DNA from: Bin87 sp026710825
GTDB lineage: Bacteria > Chloroflexota > Dehalococcoidia > Lucifugimonadales > UBA3495
Assembly (NCBI GenBank): GCA_965232815.1
Contig: OZ247427.1
Location: forward strand, 434,001-498,000
DNA: 64,000 nucleotides
Direction of reading: 5' to 3'
Position numbers and translations under genes: made by a program. The notes below the pieces were generated by a model. That model saw only the letters and a program-made list of their open reading frames with translations. It did not search any database and was not told where the DNA came from. The first letter of the stretch is position 1. Each line of letters starts with the position of its first letter. Below are positions 1 to 8,186 of the stretch, in pieces.

Positions 1-1175
1 GGGGTCGTTTCAGCGCTATCGGCCAACTGGACTATTTTCGCGTGAAGCCATTCCTCAGCTTCCCCGGGGGCAGGGCTTTGAGCGCGGATCCATCGCAAAG
101 TTGCTGCGGCCTCTGCCGTCCGGTCATCGGTTGGATCATGGATCTCCATGAACTCCCGAAGGATCTCCTCCACTGTCCACCCCCTAATTCTCTCTTTATT
201 CGGGGTAGCGTAGACGATGCCATTTCCCTCTCGGGACAATCGATGCACTTGACCGCTGTTCAATCCGGCAATCACGAATGGAGAATGGGTGGTAGCAAAA
301 ACCTGCAACTTGGGGAAGTGTTCCCGTAGCGCAAAGAGGATCCTCCTCTGCCATGCAGGATGTAGATGGTTCTCGATTTCATCGATTAGCAGAACACCGG
401 GTTCGTTCTGCCAATTGTCGTTAGCGCGCTCGTCGAACCAGCCATGGAAATAAGCCAGCCTCAAAGCTGCGTACAGTATCCAGAGATATACATTTTGTGT
501 TCCAGCGCTCATGTCCGCAACGAATGTCCAACCGTCGTTGTCGTCCAGACTGCTCATGCCCATCAGATGGTGGACCTCAGTAACGGGGATTAGCTCGCCA
601 CGTGCAGTTCGACTGTTGACCCAACTTCTTTCGATATAATCTCCCGGCTTGTCGCCCCTGATGACCTCCGGACAGATCGCCGCAGCACAAGCCATGGCTT
701 TGACGCCGACTTCCCATATTCGAGAGATCATCTCGGTGTTGTGAATGTCCGAGTAATGATGATTGATCATTGAGGCTACTTCGGATCCAAAAATCACGGC
801 AGGCGGGTCGCTTGAATCGTTCGGCGGTTCGAATTCCTCATCGTAATACATTCCGATCGGTGCGTACTCTTTGGTTTGCAGCGGGATCCGAGTAGCTGGA
901 ATCCAAACCAATGGCAGGCTCGCTATTTCATTCGTGTCCTCTCCGTTTACGTAAACCTGCCCAATCTTGCCAACCCCTTGTGTCAAAAATGAGAACAGTT
1001 GATGGGGACCTTTGCTTTTGAGAACTCGCAATATTGTCGTCTTTCCAGTGGCATTGGGTCCAATGAAAACATTCACATCCGGATCTAGGTTCAAGTCTAT
1101 CCGGTTGGTGATAGGTAGAACGTTTTGGATCACCGTTCGAGAAATGTAAAGATCCTCAATTGGATCGGTCTTCAT
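1..1175 (-). CDS. AAA ATPase, OLD/AAA_21-like (C-terminus cut by window edge)
   Basis: An open frame starts at the ATG at 1175 and runs off the window edge after 391 codons, so the C-terminus is missing. Walker A GPNATGKT is at about residues 39-46. Walker B LLIDEIE followed by NHLHPAW is near residues 262-275, and a switch histidine in TTHSPF is near residue 295. The order 'IGPNATGKTT ... DEIENHLHP ... TTHSP' is typical of SMC/RecF-like ATPases of the AAA_15/AAA_21 group, several of which act in DNA repair, retron or anti-phage systems. No nuclease (TOPRIM) domain is visible, but it would lie beyond the edge. The gene is on the same strand as the DUF362 gene, 80 bp away. Its function is not assignable from what is visible. 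Confidence 0.85.
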   Translation of the reverse strand, partial: MKTDPIEDLYISRTVIQNVLPITNRIDLNLDPDVNVFIGPNATGKTTILRVLKSKGPHQLFSFLTQGVGKIGQVYVNGEDTNEIASLPLVWIPATRIPLQTKEYAPIGMYYDEEFEPPNDSSDPPAVIFGSEVASMINHHYSDIHNTEMISRIWEVGVKAMACAAAICPEVIRGDKPGDYIERSWVNSRTARGELIPVTEVHHLMGMSSLDDNDGWTFVADMSAGTQNVYLWILYAALRLAYFHGWFDERANDNWQNEPGVLLIDEIENHLHPAWQRRILFALREHFPKLQVFATTHSPFVIAGLNSGQVHRLSREGNGIVYATPNKERIRGWTVEEILREFMEIHDPTDDRTAEAAATLRWIRAQSPAPGEAEEWLHAKIVQLADSAETT

Positions 1176-1255
1176 GGGGCACTCTCCTATCGGACCATGG
1201 TGGTACAAGCGACTTACCGTGCTTCCGGCAATCGTCATGTGCGATTAATCGTGCG

Positions 1256-2404
1256 TCAATACCCCTCCCCCCACAGCCGCCCCCACTCAGTCCGCAGCGC
1301 CTTCCGCACCCGTCCTTTGCCGATCGTATTCAGCCAGTACCCGTTGTGGTACACGTTGCTCGCCGCGTACGCCCACCCGGCCAGCGGCGACCGCAGCAGC
1401 ATGTTCTCCAGCGGCTTGAGCGGACCCCAGTAGATCAGCTTCTGACCCTGGCTGGCGAACGTGTTCTCGTTGTCGGCGAAGTTCCAGTTCACCCGGCTGA
1501 TATCCGGCTCGTCGCCCACCACCTCGATGTCCCGCATGTCGCCCACGCCCAGGCCGCGCTCGTGCGCCAGCCGTATGAACTTTATGGACAGCGGATCAAA
1601 CCCCATCATCGACGCCACCACGGCGTCCACCGCCACCTGGTCAGCCCCCGCCACGATGCGATCCTTGATGTGCCACCGCATCGCCCGGGGACCCGGCCCG
1701 TCGCCGGCAAACGTCCCGTCGGTAACCGCAAAGATGCCTGGGTGTATCTCCTGCTGAATCGCCAGCAGGTCCACCAGCGTCTCGTGGATCACCGAATGCG
1801 TCCAGTGCCGCTTGCGGTGCAGCAACCCGCCGAACGCATTCTTCATCGCCCCAGTCATCGTCGTGAACACGTGCGTCTTCATCGTCGGCAGATGCACGAT
1901 GTTCTTGCCCGCGAACAGCGCCGGAATCTCGATCCCCTCGGGATAGATGTCGTACAGCACCTGCATCTCCGCCTTGGGCTCATACAGCACCCACGGCTCC
2001 GGCGGCGTGTCCAGGTGCACCGTCCGCAGCCCGTACTTGTCCTGCACCGGCTTGTGCTTGTTGTTCACCTCGCCCTCGAACGAGTCCACCACCACAGTCC
2101 CGTTGTGCGCCGCGATCAACCCGTCGTTGCGATGCCCCATGTTCTGCAGCCCGCGGACCACCCCCTCCAACTGCCACGGCGTAGTCGAGCACCCGGGATA
2201 CCAGTGCTGCCACGAGATGTTGATCTTCAGCAGCGTCTCAACATCCGTCGACAACACCCGCTCCGCCCCCGCCAGCCGCATCGCCCGCTCCACGTCCGCC
2301 AGCACCGTCTTCGGCGTCGTCGCCACCACCGACACCACCGGCGATCCAACCCGCCGCTGTCCCGCCGATTCCGGCGCAGTACCCAACTGTCCCGCAGTAG
2401 TCAT
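1256..2404 (-). CDS. DUF362 domain-containing protein
   Basis: The protein has 382 residues. The start is the ATG at 2404, with AGAGGG six bases upstream; a TTG one codon earlier is less likely. The central stretch with THVFTTMTGAMKNAFGG is the DUF362 hallmark (conserved K-T-H and M-K-N-x-G). The family sometimes carries a ferredoxin module; none is seen here, and the Cys-rich C-terminal motif is absent. The biochemical role of DUF362 is unknown; it is often proposed to be iron-sulfur or redox related. The gene lies behind an LLM oxidoreductase and an SDR on the same strand, so it may share a catabolic pathway with them (inference). The protein is soluble, with no signal peptide. Confidence 0.85.
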   Translation of the reverse strand: MTTAGQLGTAPESAGQRRVGSPVVSVVATTPKTVLADVERAMRLAGAERVLSTDVETLLKINISWQHWYPGCSTTPWQLEGVVRGLQNMGHRNDGLIAAHNGTVVVDSFEGEVNNKHKPVQDKYGLRTVHLDTPPEPWVLYEPKAEMQVLYDIYPEGIEIPALFAGKNIVHLPTMKTHVFTTMTGAMKNAFGGLLHRKRHWTHSVIHETLVDLLAIQQEIHPGIFAVTDGTFAGDGPGPRAMRWHIKDRIVAGADQVAVDAVVASMMGFDPLSIKFIRLAHERGLGVGDMRDIEVVGDEPDISRVNWNFADNENTFASQGQKLIYWGPLKPLENMLLRSPLAGWAYAASNVYHNGYWLNTIGKGRVRKALRTEWGRLWGEGY

Positions 2405-2441
2405 CAAAATCCCTCTTGTAGGTTTGCTCGGCCACGTGGGA

Positions 2442-2457
2442 GCGAATAATCATTCGC
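2442..2457. repeat. Palindromic intergenic repeat (GCGAATAATCATTCGC core)
   Basis: This is a perfect 6-bp-arm palindrome with loop AATC. The same core, with longer GGGGC arms, recurs at 7937-7962 and 36460-36487. It lies between the LLM and DUF362 genes, so it would be transcribed as a small hairpin. Confidence 0.75.
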
Positions 2458-2477
2458 CCGCCATCAATCCATTACGT

Positions 2478-2508
2478 CATCCTGTAAATCCTGTTTATCG
2501 CTGTAAAT
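2478..2508. repeat. Interspersed TCCTGTAAA-type repeat
   Basis: Degenerate units of about nine bases (TCCTGTAAA / TCCTGTTTA / CGCTGTAAA) end at the stop codon of the LLM gene. Related copies are at 3707-3738, 4740-4771, 5666-5690 and 8387-8417. Confidence 0.75.
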
Positions 2509-3638
2509 TATTTCCCGGCCTTCCGCCGGAAGTGCGGTATCACGTACTCCCCGAACAGCCGGATCGAATTCAAGACCTCTTCGTTCGTCGCATACCCCGC
2601 CTGGAAGATCGGCATGATCTCGTCCACGCCCATCGACTCAAACTCCTCGATCACACGGATGCACGCATCGGGATCACCCACGCAGTACCCGCCCCCGGCC
2701 AGCAGTTCCTCCGGCGTCGGCGGCGCCTGCTGCTGCGGATCCTCAGATGGCCTCGACGGTCCTCCGCCCCGCGCCGCGCCGCCCTGCACGTAGAACTGGT
2801 ACTCCTCAGGCACTGCGTCCTGATCCACGCCGGCCCATTCCAGCACGAACCGCTGCCGGCTCTGCTCCAGGTACCACGCCGCAACCTCCGCGCCCTTCTG
2901 CCGCGCCTTGGCGTCGTCCTCGTCGCAGAACCCGATCGTCGACGCCACCACCTGCCGATTCGTGAACCGTCCCACCGGATTGGCGTTCTCGATGCTCTCG
3001 TAGTACGCGTTCACCAGACCCCGCGTCTTGTCCGTCCCGCCCAGCGTATTCACCAGGCACCCGACGCCCAACTGACCCGCCAGCCGGAAGGTGTCCTCCT
3101 GCGTGCACGCCATCCACAGCGGCGGATGCGGTTTCTGCAACGGACGCGGAATCACCTCGCGCGGCGGTATCGTCCAGTTCTCCCCGTCGTGGCTGAACAC
3201 CTCGTCGCACCACATCCGAGGCAGGCACTCCAGCGTCTCCACCATCATGCTCTGCGTCGTCGCCACGTCCGTCCCGAACGGCGTCAACTGATACGGCCCC
3301 TTGGTCCGCCCGACTCCGACATCCACTCGACCGTCGCTCAAAATGTCCAGCGTCGACGCCCGCGCCGCCACATGCAGCGGATGATGCACTGGCGCCAGCA
3401 CCACGCCGAACCCCAGCCGCATCTTCTTTGTGTGCTGCGCCATCACCGCCAGCATCACCTCCGGCGCCGACGAGTGCGCGAACTCCGTCAGGAAGTGGTG
3501 CTCCACCAGCCATACCCGCTCGAACCCCATCTCCTCCGCATACTGCACCTGCCGCACCGCGTCCCACAGCGTGTCGTACTCCGCCGTATCCGTCCACGGA
3601 CGCGGCATCTGCAACTCATAAAACATCCCAAACTTCAT
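2508..3638 (-). CDS. LLM class flavin-dependent oxidoreductase (luciferase-like)
   Basis: The protein has 376 residues and a bacterial-luciferase-like TIM barrel. The start is the ATG at 3638 (MKFGMFYELQMP), with GGAG nine bases upstream; a TTG fifteen bases earlier has no such site. Family signs are the N-terminal MKFGMF strand, EEMGFERVWLVEHH near residues 42-55, a 'LSDGRVDVGVGRT' segment that usually contacts the flavin phosphate, and PLQKPHPPLWMA near residues 170-180. Members are FMN- or F420-dependent monooxygenases or dehydrogenases; the substrate cannot be read from sequence. The gene sits between SDR and DUF362 genes, suggesting a short oxidative catabolic cluster. Confidence 0.9.
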   Translation of the reverse strand: MKFGMFYELQMPRPWTDTAEYDTLWDAVRQVQYAEEMGFERVWLVEHHFLTEFAHSSAPEVMLAVMAQHTKKMRLGFGVVLAPVHHPLHVAARASTLDILSDGRVDVGVGRTKGPYQLTPFGTDVATTQSMMVETLECLPRMWCDEVFSHDGENWTIPPREVIPRPLQKPHPPLWMACTQEDTFRLAGQLGVGCLVNTLGGTDKTRGLVNAYYESIENANPVGRFTNRQVVASTIGFCDEDDAKARQKGAEVAAWYLEQSRQRFVLEWAGVDQDAVPEEYQFYVQGGAARGGGPSRPSEDPQQQAPPTPEELLAGGGYCVGDPDACIRVIEEFESMGVDEIMPIFQAGYATNEEVLNSIRLFGEYVIPHFRRKAGK

Positions 3639-3661
3639 AAGGTGTTTCTCCAATCCGCGCC

Positions 3662-3686
3662 GTCATTCCTGCTAAAGCAGGAACCC
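3662..3686. repeat. GTCATTCCTGC..GCAGGA palindromic repeat
   Basis: This is a short hairpin, TCCTGCT/AGCAGGA, preceded by GTCAT. It matches a very common bacterial intergenic repeat type (GTCATTCC-CGCGAAAGCGGGAATCC form). A second copy with an internal insertion begins near 8054. Confidence 0.6.
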
Positions 3687-3706
3687 AGAAAAATCATATC
3701 ACCCAA

Positions 3707-3738
3707 TATCCTGTCCATCCTGTGTATCCTTGTAAAAC
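3707..3738. repeat. Interspersed TCCTGTCCA-type repeat
   Basis: Three tandem degenerate units (ATCCTGTCC, ATCCTGTGT, ATCCTTGTA) lie in the gap between the SDR and LLM genes. Same family as the repeat at 2478-2508. Confidence 0.75.
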
Positions 3739-3743
3739 CGTCC

Positions 3744-4526
3744 TCACATCGCCGTCCAACCCCCATCCACCACCAGCATCTGCCCCGTCGTCGCCCCCGC
3801 CGACTCGCTCGCCAGGTAGATCGCCGCCCCCACCAACTCCTCCGGATCCATCCTCCGACCCAGCGGCATCTTCACCAACATCTCAGCCTCCACCTCGTCG
3901 GCGTCCCGCGTCTCCGCCTCCACCACTCCCGGCGTCAGCGTCGGCCCCGGCCCGATGGCGTTCACCGTGATGCCATGCTGCGCCCATTCCAGCGCCAGCA
4001 CCCGCGTCAGGTTCAGCAGCCCGCCCTTGCTCGCGCAGTACGCCGCGCGATTAGTCGCGCCCACCAGCGCCATCTGCGACGCGATGTTGATGATGCGTCC
4101 GTACCCTTGCGGAATCATCAGCCGCGCCGCCGCCTGCGCGCAGAAAAACGCTCCCTTCAGGTTCGTGTCCATCACCGCGTCCCAGTCCTCCTCCGTCACC
4201 TCTAGCGCCGGCGCACGCCGTCGGATACCCGCGTTGTTCACCAGTATGTCCAGCCCGCCCAAATCGCGTTCAATCTGCCGTATCGTCGGCCTGATCTCCC
4301 CAACGTCCTGAACATCCATGTCAACGGAGACGCCCACCTGCCCTTCGTTGCGGATCTTCCAGACCGTTTCCGCCAGCCCTTCCCATGACTCATCCGACGC
4401 CAGGTCGCAAACCGCCACGTCCGCGCCCGCCTGCGCCAACCCCACCGCCAGCGTCGCCCCAATCCCCCGCGCCGCTCCCGTAACCAGCGCCTTGCGCCCC
4501 GTCAAATCCAAACCCGCGTATGCCAT
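3744..4526 (-). CDS. SDR family NAD(P)-dependent oxidoreductase
   Basis: A classical short-chain dehydrogenase of 260 residues. The start chosen is the ATG at 4526 because GGGGAG stands seven bases before it; a TTG at 4541 has no site. The nucleotide-binding TGAARGIG is at residues 16-23, NNAG at 97-100, and the catalytic Ser150, Tyr163 and Lys167 (YCASK) are all present. The C-terminal TTGQMLVVDGGW is typical of the gluconate 5-dehydrogenase/3-oxoacyl reductase branch. It probably oxidises or reduces a secondary alcohol or ketone with NAD(P). It is the first gene of the minus-strand series SDR-LLM-DUF362. Confidence 0.92.
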   Translation of the reverse strand: MAYAGLDLTGRKALVTGAARGIGATLAVGLAQAGADVAVCDLASDESWEGLAETVWKIRNEGQVGVSVDMDVQDVGEIRPTIRQIERDLGGLDILVNNAGIRRRAPALEVTEEDWDAVMDTNLKGAFFCAQAAARLMIPQGYGRIINIASQMALVGATNRAAYCASKGGLLNLTRVLALEWAQHGITVNAIGPGPTLTPGVVEAETRDADEVEAEMLVKMPLGRRMDPEELVGAAIYLASESAGATTGQMLVVDGGWTAM

Positions 4527-4658
4527 CTGAAATCTCCCCAATTACCATTCCGAGTTCGCCGGATTATACCCGACTCCCCAATCACACCCGCTCATCTAGC
4601 CTATCTCATACGCTCATCTCCCCAGTCCCACCTGCTCATCTCCTCTATCTCACCCGCT

Positions 4659-4681
4659 CATCCTGAGCCTGTCGAAGGATG
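4659..4681. repeat. CATCCTGAGCCTGTCGAAGGATG-type palindromic repeat
   Basis: Arms CATCCT and AGGATG flank the core GAGCCTGTCGA. This short motif (TTCGACAGGCTCAGGA family) is known from intergenic regions of many unrelated bacteria. One copy was found in the window. Confidence 0.75.
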
Positions 4682-4739
4682 CCGCAATCCCGTCCACGGC
4701 CAGCCTGTTGAACCACCATCCATCCGAAAACAACCAAAT

Positions 4740-4771
4740 CATCCTGCAAATCCTGCCCATCCATGCAAATA
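4740..4771. repeat. Interspersed TCCTGCAAA-type repeat
   Basis: Degenerate units TCCTGCAAA, TCCTGCCCA and TCCATGCAAA; a diverged member of the family at 2478-2508. It lies in the 800-bp gene-free gap. Confidence 0.7.
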
Positions 4772-5332
4772 ACAAAAACCACTGACATCCACCCGTTGCC
4801 CATGCGCACGCCCGTTCTCTACACTGTACTCCACGTCAGGCAACCGGCCCATGGCCACGGCCCATCGCCCGATCGGAAATTTCCACCACAAGGGGTCAAC
4901 AAGAGGTTCAGGACTAAACGGTCAACCAACGTCGGACCATTTGCATCGCTGGCTCGAGCCTGAGGCTGTCTTCTTCCGCAGCAGGGCCTTGACCAGTACG
5001 GCGGGTGTCTCCACCGCTCCACGAGGGTCGCATGTTCCCTCTCCCACACATCCCGACTTTGTCCAGGGATGCGGGAGGGGGCAGCATGAGGGATTCATTC
5101 CCTCATCAACCAAGGCGGTCAGCACGTGGAACTCTAGGACTCAATATCGCACCACACGCTCTGCGACCGTAGCGCCGACACCCTGAACCTCCAAAACCCC
5201 AATCCAACCAACCACCGCTAGCGACAACAACAAAAAACCCCACCGCAACACCACCAGGAGCATCGCCACCGCCAACACATGTAGGACCGAAAATTCATTC
5301 GCCCAACCCATATCAAGGAGCAACCATTCAGC

Positions 5333-6097
5333 ATGGGCACACTCTCCCACCACCAAACCCGGGCCCGGGACTTCCTGCACCGGGCCGACCGGGCCATATC
5401 TACCCACGACCCTGCCGAGGCCGCCGCGTCATTGCGTCGCGCCGCCTCTCATGCCACCACGGCCCTCGCCGTCCATCAGGGCTGGAAGCACAAATCCCAA
5501 CGCCAGTTGGAAATCGTCCTCCACGCCAACATCGCGGGCGAGACCCTCAGCCGCTCCCACCTCAAGACCTTCCGCCAGGCTCACACCCTCTCCCACCAGA
5601 TCCCAACCACACCCGCTTCCGGCGCGCCCGTCAAACCACGAGCGTCCCAACCCACCAAATCAAACCATCCTGTAAATCCTGTAAATCCCTGCCAAACCCA
5701 CGTCCGCCGCATGCGCCGCCGCGTCGCCTCCCTAATCAACCACGCCATCCGCCTCATCGCCGGCGACCCCAAACCAGTGCGGCATCACAAGCTATGGCTG
5801 CGCCAGCCCGACTTTCCCATCGCGCCCGATTTCACCTGCATCCAGGACATCCTCAGCCTGCCCAACTACCAGGAGATCAACCGCAAGTTCAGGCTACACT
5901 CCGCGCCGCTTGCCGCCCAGCCTGATCCCCACGGACACTACGCGCACGGTGAGGCGCCCCGGCGCTGCACGTGCCACGCCGACCTGTGGGCCAAACCGCA
6001 GGACCCCCACCGCATCATCCTGTCGCCCCTGTGGCAGCGCGCCCTGGAAAAGACCTTCCGAATCAAGCTCCCCACCCCCCTCCAACTCGCCTGCTGA
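5333..6097 (+). CDS. Hypothetical protein, HEPN-like helical N-terminus
   Basis: An open frame of 254 codons begins at ATG 5333; AAGGAG lies 12 bases upstream, a little far. Residues 5-60 are Ala-rich and helical (LRRAASHATTALAVHQGW), resembling HEPN-type helices. A basic, Pro-rich middle follows, then a C-terminal part with Trp/His-rich motifs and a CTCH element. Residues about 112-119 (HPVNPVNPC) are encoded by a TCCTGTAAA-type interspersed repeat that keeps the frame open. I do not recognise the family. It is possible that only part of the frame is a true protein. Confidence 0.5.
   Translation: MGTLSHHQTRARDFLHRADRAISTHDPAEAAASLRRAASHATTALAVHQGWKHKSQRQLEIVLHANIAGETLSRSHLKTFRQAHTLSHQIPTTPASGAPVKPRASQPTKSNHPVNPVNPCQTHVRRMRRRVASLINHAIRLIAGDPKPVRHHKLWLRQPDFPIAPDFTCIQDILSLPNYQEINRKFRLHSAPLAAQPDPHGHYAHGEAPRRCTCHADLWAKPQDPHRIILSPLWQRALEKTFRIKLPTPLQLAC
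5666..5690. repeat. Interspersed TCCTGTAAA repeat inside an open reading frame
   Basis: CATCCTGTAAATCCTG followed by a further TAAATCCCTG unit, same family as the intergenic copies but located inside the frame at 5333-6097, where it reads HPVNPVNP. Confidence 0.75.
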
Positions 6098-6158
6098 AGT
6101 GCCCGATCACCGGAAATATGTTAAATTTTGGTGAATTGGCAGGACGGATTCCCGCAAC

Positions 6159-6168
6159 TGTGTATAAT
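6159..6168 (+). promoter_or_regulatory. Probable promoter (-10 element) of the flavin monooxygenase gene
   Basis: A consensus TATAAT is at 6163-6168, about 55 bases before the ATG at 6224. The best -35 candidate, TTGGCA at 6136-6141, is 21 bases away, longer than the usual 17, so only the -10 is well supported. Confidence 0.5.
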
Positions 6169-6223
6169 CCGGCCATAGATTTCGTTGGTCCCCGGGCGCT
6201 CCCGAGGGCGAAAGGAGCATTGT

Positions 6224-7861
6224 ATGGTTACTTCCGCGCAGGAAACACCCGCCGCCGCACCGCAATCCGGCGGGAATGTCGATGAGTTCGAGGTCATCGT
6301 GATCGGAGCCGGGGTTACTGGCTTATATTCCCTCCACCGCCTCCGTCAGCTTGGCTTCACCGCCATGTCCTTCGAAGAAGGCGACGGCGTCGGCGGCACC
6401 TGGTACTGGAACCGCTACCCGGGCGCCCGTTTCGACTCCGAGAGCTACACCTACGGTTACTCATTCTCGCAGGAACTGCTCCAGGAATGGGAGTGGAAGG
6501 AGCACTACTCCGCCCAGCCCGAGAACGAGCGCTACCTCAACTACGTGGCCGACAAGTTCGACCTGCGCCCGTTCATCCGCTTCAACTCACGCGTCGCCTC
6601 GTTGGTGTACGACGTGGACGCCAACCGCTGGGTCGCCACCACCGATGACGGCTACCAGGCCCGCGCCCAGTTCGTTATCACCGCCATCGGCATCCTCTCC
6701 GCCCGCTACGTCCCCGACTTCGAGGGACTGGAGAGCTACGAGGGCATCTCCACCCACACCAACCGTTGGCCCAAGGAAGGCGTCGATATGGTCGGCAAGA
6801 AGGTCGGCATCATCGGCACCGGTGCCACCGCCGTCCAGATCATCCCCGAGATCGCCAAGGATGTCGGCCACCTCACCGTCTTCCAGCGCACCGCCAACTA
6901 CTGCGTGCCTCTCCGGAACTCCCAGATTGACGACGAGACCCAGGCCTACATCAAGACCCACTACCCCGAGATCTTCGAGCAGTGCATGGCGACCCCGGGC
7001 TCCTTCATGCACATGTTCGATACCCGTTCCGCCCTCGCCGTCTCCGAAGAGGAGAAGCTGGAGCAATACGAACGCCTGTGGGCCGAGCCCGGCTTCAAGA
7101 AGTGGCTCTCCAACTTCTACGACGTCATGATGCCCGGCGAAGCCAACGAGGACTATGCCGAGTTCGTCCGCAACAAGATCCGCCAGCGCGTCCACGACCC
7201 CGAGGTCGCCGAGATGCTGGTGCCCAAGAACCATATGTTCGGTTCCAAGCGCCTCCCCTGCGAGTCCGGCTACTACGAGGTCTTCAACCAGGACAACGTC
7301 CGTCTCGTCGATGTGCGCAAGGACCCCATCGCGCGCATCACCCCTCGTGGCCTCCAACTCACCGGCGGCGAGGAGTTCGAATTCGACGTCCTCATCTACG
7401 CGACCGGCTACGACGCCGTCACCGGCCCCCTCAACCTGATTCACATCCAGGGCATCGGCGGCGAGGTCCTCAAGGAAAAATTCGCCAACGGCCCGCGCAC
7501 CTATATGGGAATGTCCAGTCACAACTTCCCCAACCTTTTCACCGTCAACGCCGCCTCCGTCGGCAACTTCCCCCGCTCCGCCGAGCCACTGGTGGAATGG
7601 GTCACCGACGCCATCGCCCACGTCCGCGACAGCGGACACCAGCGCATCATGGCGACCCCGGAGGCGGAGGCCGAATGGGTGCGGCACATGAAGGAAGACG
7701 GCGAGGCCATCCTGCGCACCCAGGCCGACTCCTGGTTCGTCGGCGCCAACATCCCCGGCAAGGCCCGCGTCCTCCTCACCGCGCCCGACACCGCGCCGGT
7801 CATGCGGGCCAAGCGTGCCGACGTCGTCGCCAACGGCTACGAAGGCTTCACCCTCGACTAA
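6224..7861 (+). CDS. Flavin-containing/Baeyer-Villiger-type monooxygenase
   Basis: The protein has 545 residues. The ATG at 6224 follows AAAGGAG with six bases between, which decides the start over an upstream TTG. The FAD-binding GAGVTG is at residues 28-33. GTWYWNRYPGARFDSES near residues 55-75 is typical of cyclohexanone-monooxygenase relatives. The fingerprint YEGISTHTNRWP near 172-183 fits FxGxxxHxxxWP with Tyr for Phe, and a second Rossmann motif GTGATA near 200 would bind NADPH. It probably inserts oxygen into a ketone to give an ester or lactone, or otherwise hydroxylates a hydrophobic substrate; the substrate is unknown. It has its own promoter and stands as a single gene. Confidence 0.92.
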   Translation: MVTSAQETPAAAPQSGGNVDEFEVIVIGAGVTGLYSLHRLRQLGFTAMSFEEGDGVGGTWYWNRYPGARFDSESYTYGYSFSQELLQEWEWKEHYSAQPENERYLNYVADKFDLRPFIRFNSRVASLVYDVDANRWVATTDDGYQARAQFVITAIGILSARYVPDFEGLESYEGISTHTNRWPKEGVDMVGKKVGIIGTGATAVQIIPEIAKDVGHLTVFQRTANYCVPLRNSQIDDETQAYIKTHYPEIFEQCMATPGSFMHMFDTRSALAVSEEEKLEQYERLWAEPGFKKWLSNFYDVMMPGEANEDYAEFVRNKIRQRVHDPEVAEMLVPKNHMFGSKRLPCESGYYEVFNQDNVRLVDVRKDPIARITPRGLQLTGGEEFEFDVLIYATGYDAVTGPLNLIHIQGIGGEVLKEKFANGPRTYMGMSSHNFPNLFTVNAASVGNFPRSAEPLVEWVTDAIAHVRDSGHQRIMATPEAEAEWVRHMKEDGEAILRTQADSWFVGANIPGKARVLLTAPDTAPVMRAKRADVVANGYEGFTLD

Positions 7862-7881
7862 CACCCGGCAGTTAAAATACC

Positions 7882-7904
7882 CCCTCTCCCTTGGTGGGAG
7901 AGGG
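7882..7904. repeat. CCCTCTCCC-TTGGT-GGGAGAGGG hairpin repeat
   Basis: A perfect 9-bp inverted repeat with a five-base loop. A second copy with loop TTGAA lies at 22656-22680. It stands just downstream of the monooxygenase gene. Confidence 0.75.
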
Positions 7905-7936
7905 TCGTGGTGAAAGGCCCTCAGCCTTGCTCAACG

Positions 7937-7962
7937 TAGGGGCGAATAATCATTCGCCCCTA
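7937..7962. repeat. TAGGGGCGAAT palindromic repeat
   Basis: A perfect 11-bp inverted repeat with loop AATC, identical in core to 36460-36487 and related to 2442-2457, 32251-32276 and 34264-34294. Confidence 0.8.
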
Positions 7963-8053
7963 TCCATTAGTCCGCTCCAAACCCTTTGCATCTCTTTCCG
8001 CGCGCCCACCCTCCCCGCACCCGTCCATTCGCCGCACAACCGTGCTGCCCCGG

Positions 8054-8108
8054 TTCGCCCGTCATTCCCGCGAAAGTCCGAGATGCGCCTTTACCGCGCG
8101 GGAATCCG
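8054..8108. repeat. GTCATTCCCGCG repeat with internal insertion
   Basis: GTCATTCCCGCGAAAG begins a standard hairpin repeat, but its partner arm CGCGGGAATCC appears only some 30 bases later, after unrelated sequence, as if the element had been split or diverged. Confidence 0.5.
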
Positions 8109-8186
8109 GCAACCCCATCTCCCCGGTATATCCGGGGTCATCCCCGTCGCGGGAACGGCGGAACGATTCGGAACCGTCGGCACTCC

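Larger units (their letters stand above)
4527..5332. other. Gene-free stretch of about 800 bp holding several repeats
   Basis: No convincing coding frame is seen on either strand. The content is a pyrimidine-rich imperfect direct repeat (about 29 bp, 4591-4619 and 4635-4663, built on CTCATCT), a TCGAAGGATG-type palindrome, a TCCTGCAAA-type repeat and a hairpin at 5086-5106 (ATGAGGGA / TCCCTCAT). It may carry the promoter of the divergent minus-strand SDR gene, but no clear -35/-10 pair was recognised. Confidence 0.6.
7862..8186. other. Repeat-filled intergenic stretch
   Basis: No supported gene. It contains three elements one after another: a CCCTCTCCC hairpin (7882-7904), a GGGGCGAAT palindrome (7937-7962) and a copy of the GTCATTCCCGCG repeat (from about 8054) whose two arms are separated by extra bases. 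A terminator role for the first hairpin after the monooxygenase gene is possible, but no T-run follows. Confidence 0.6.

Noticed and set aside
1947..4205. A 752-codon open frame on the plus strand over the SDR and LLM genes
   Set aside because: It is an antisense shadow of GC-rich genes: Arg/Pro/His-rich, no domain, and the minus strand holds clear enzymes with ribosome sites.
5141..5407. A hydrophobic 88-codon minus-strand frame in the gene-free gap
   Set aside because: It overlaps the start of the 5333 gene, contains no ribosome site and its hydrophobicity follows from local base composition.
6587..7864. A long minus-strand frame antisense to the flavin monooxygenase
   Set aside because: The plus strand carries GxGxxG and BVMO motifs; the reverse frame is featureless.
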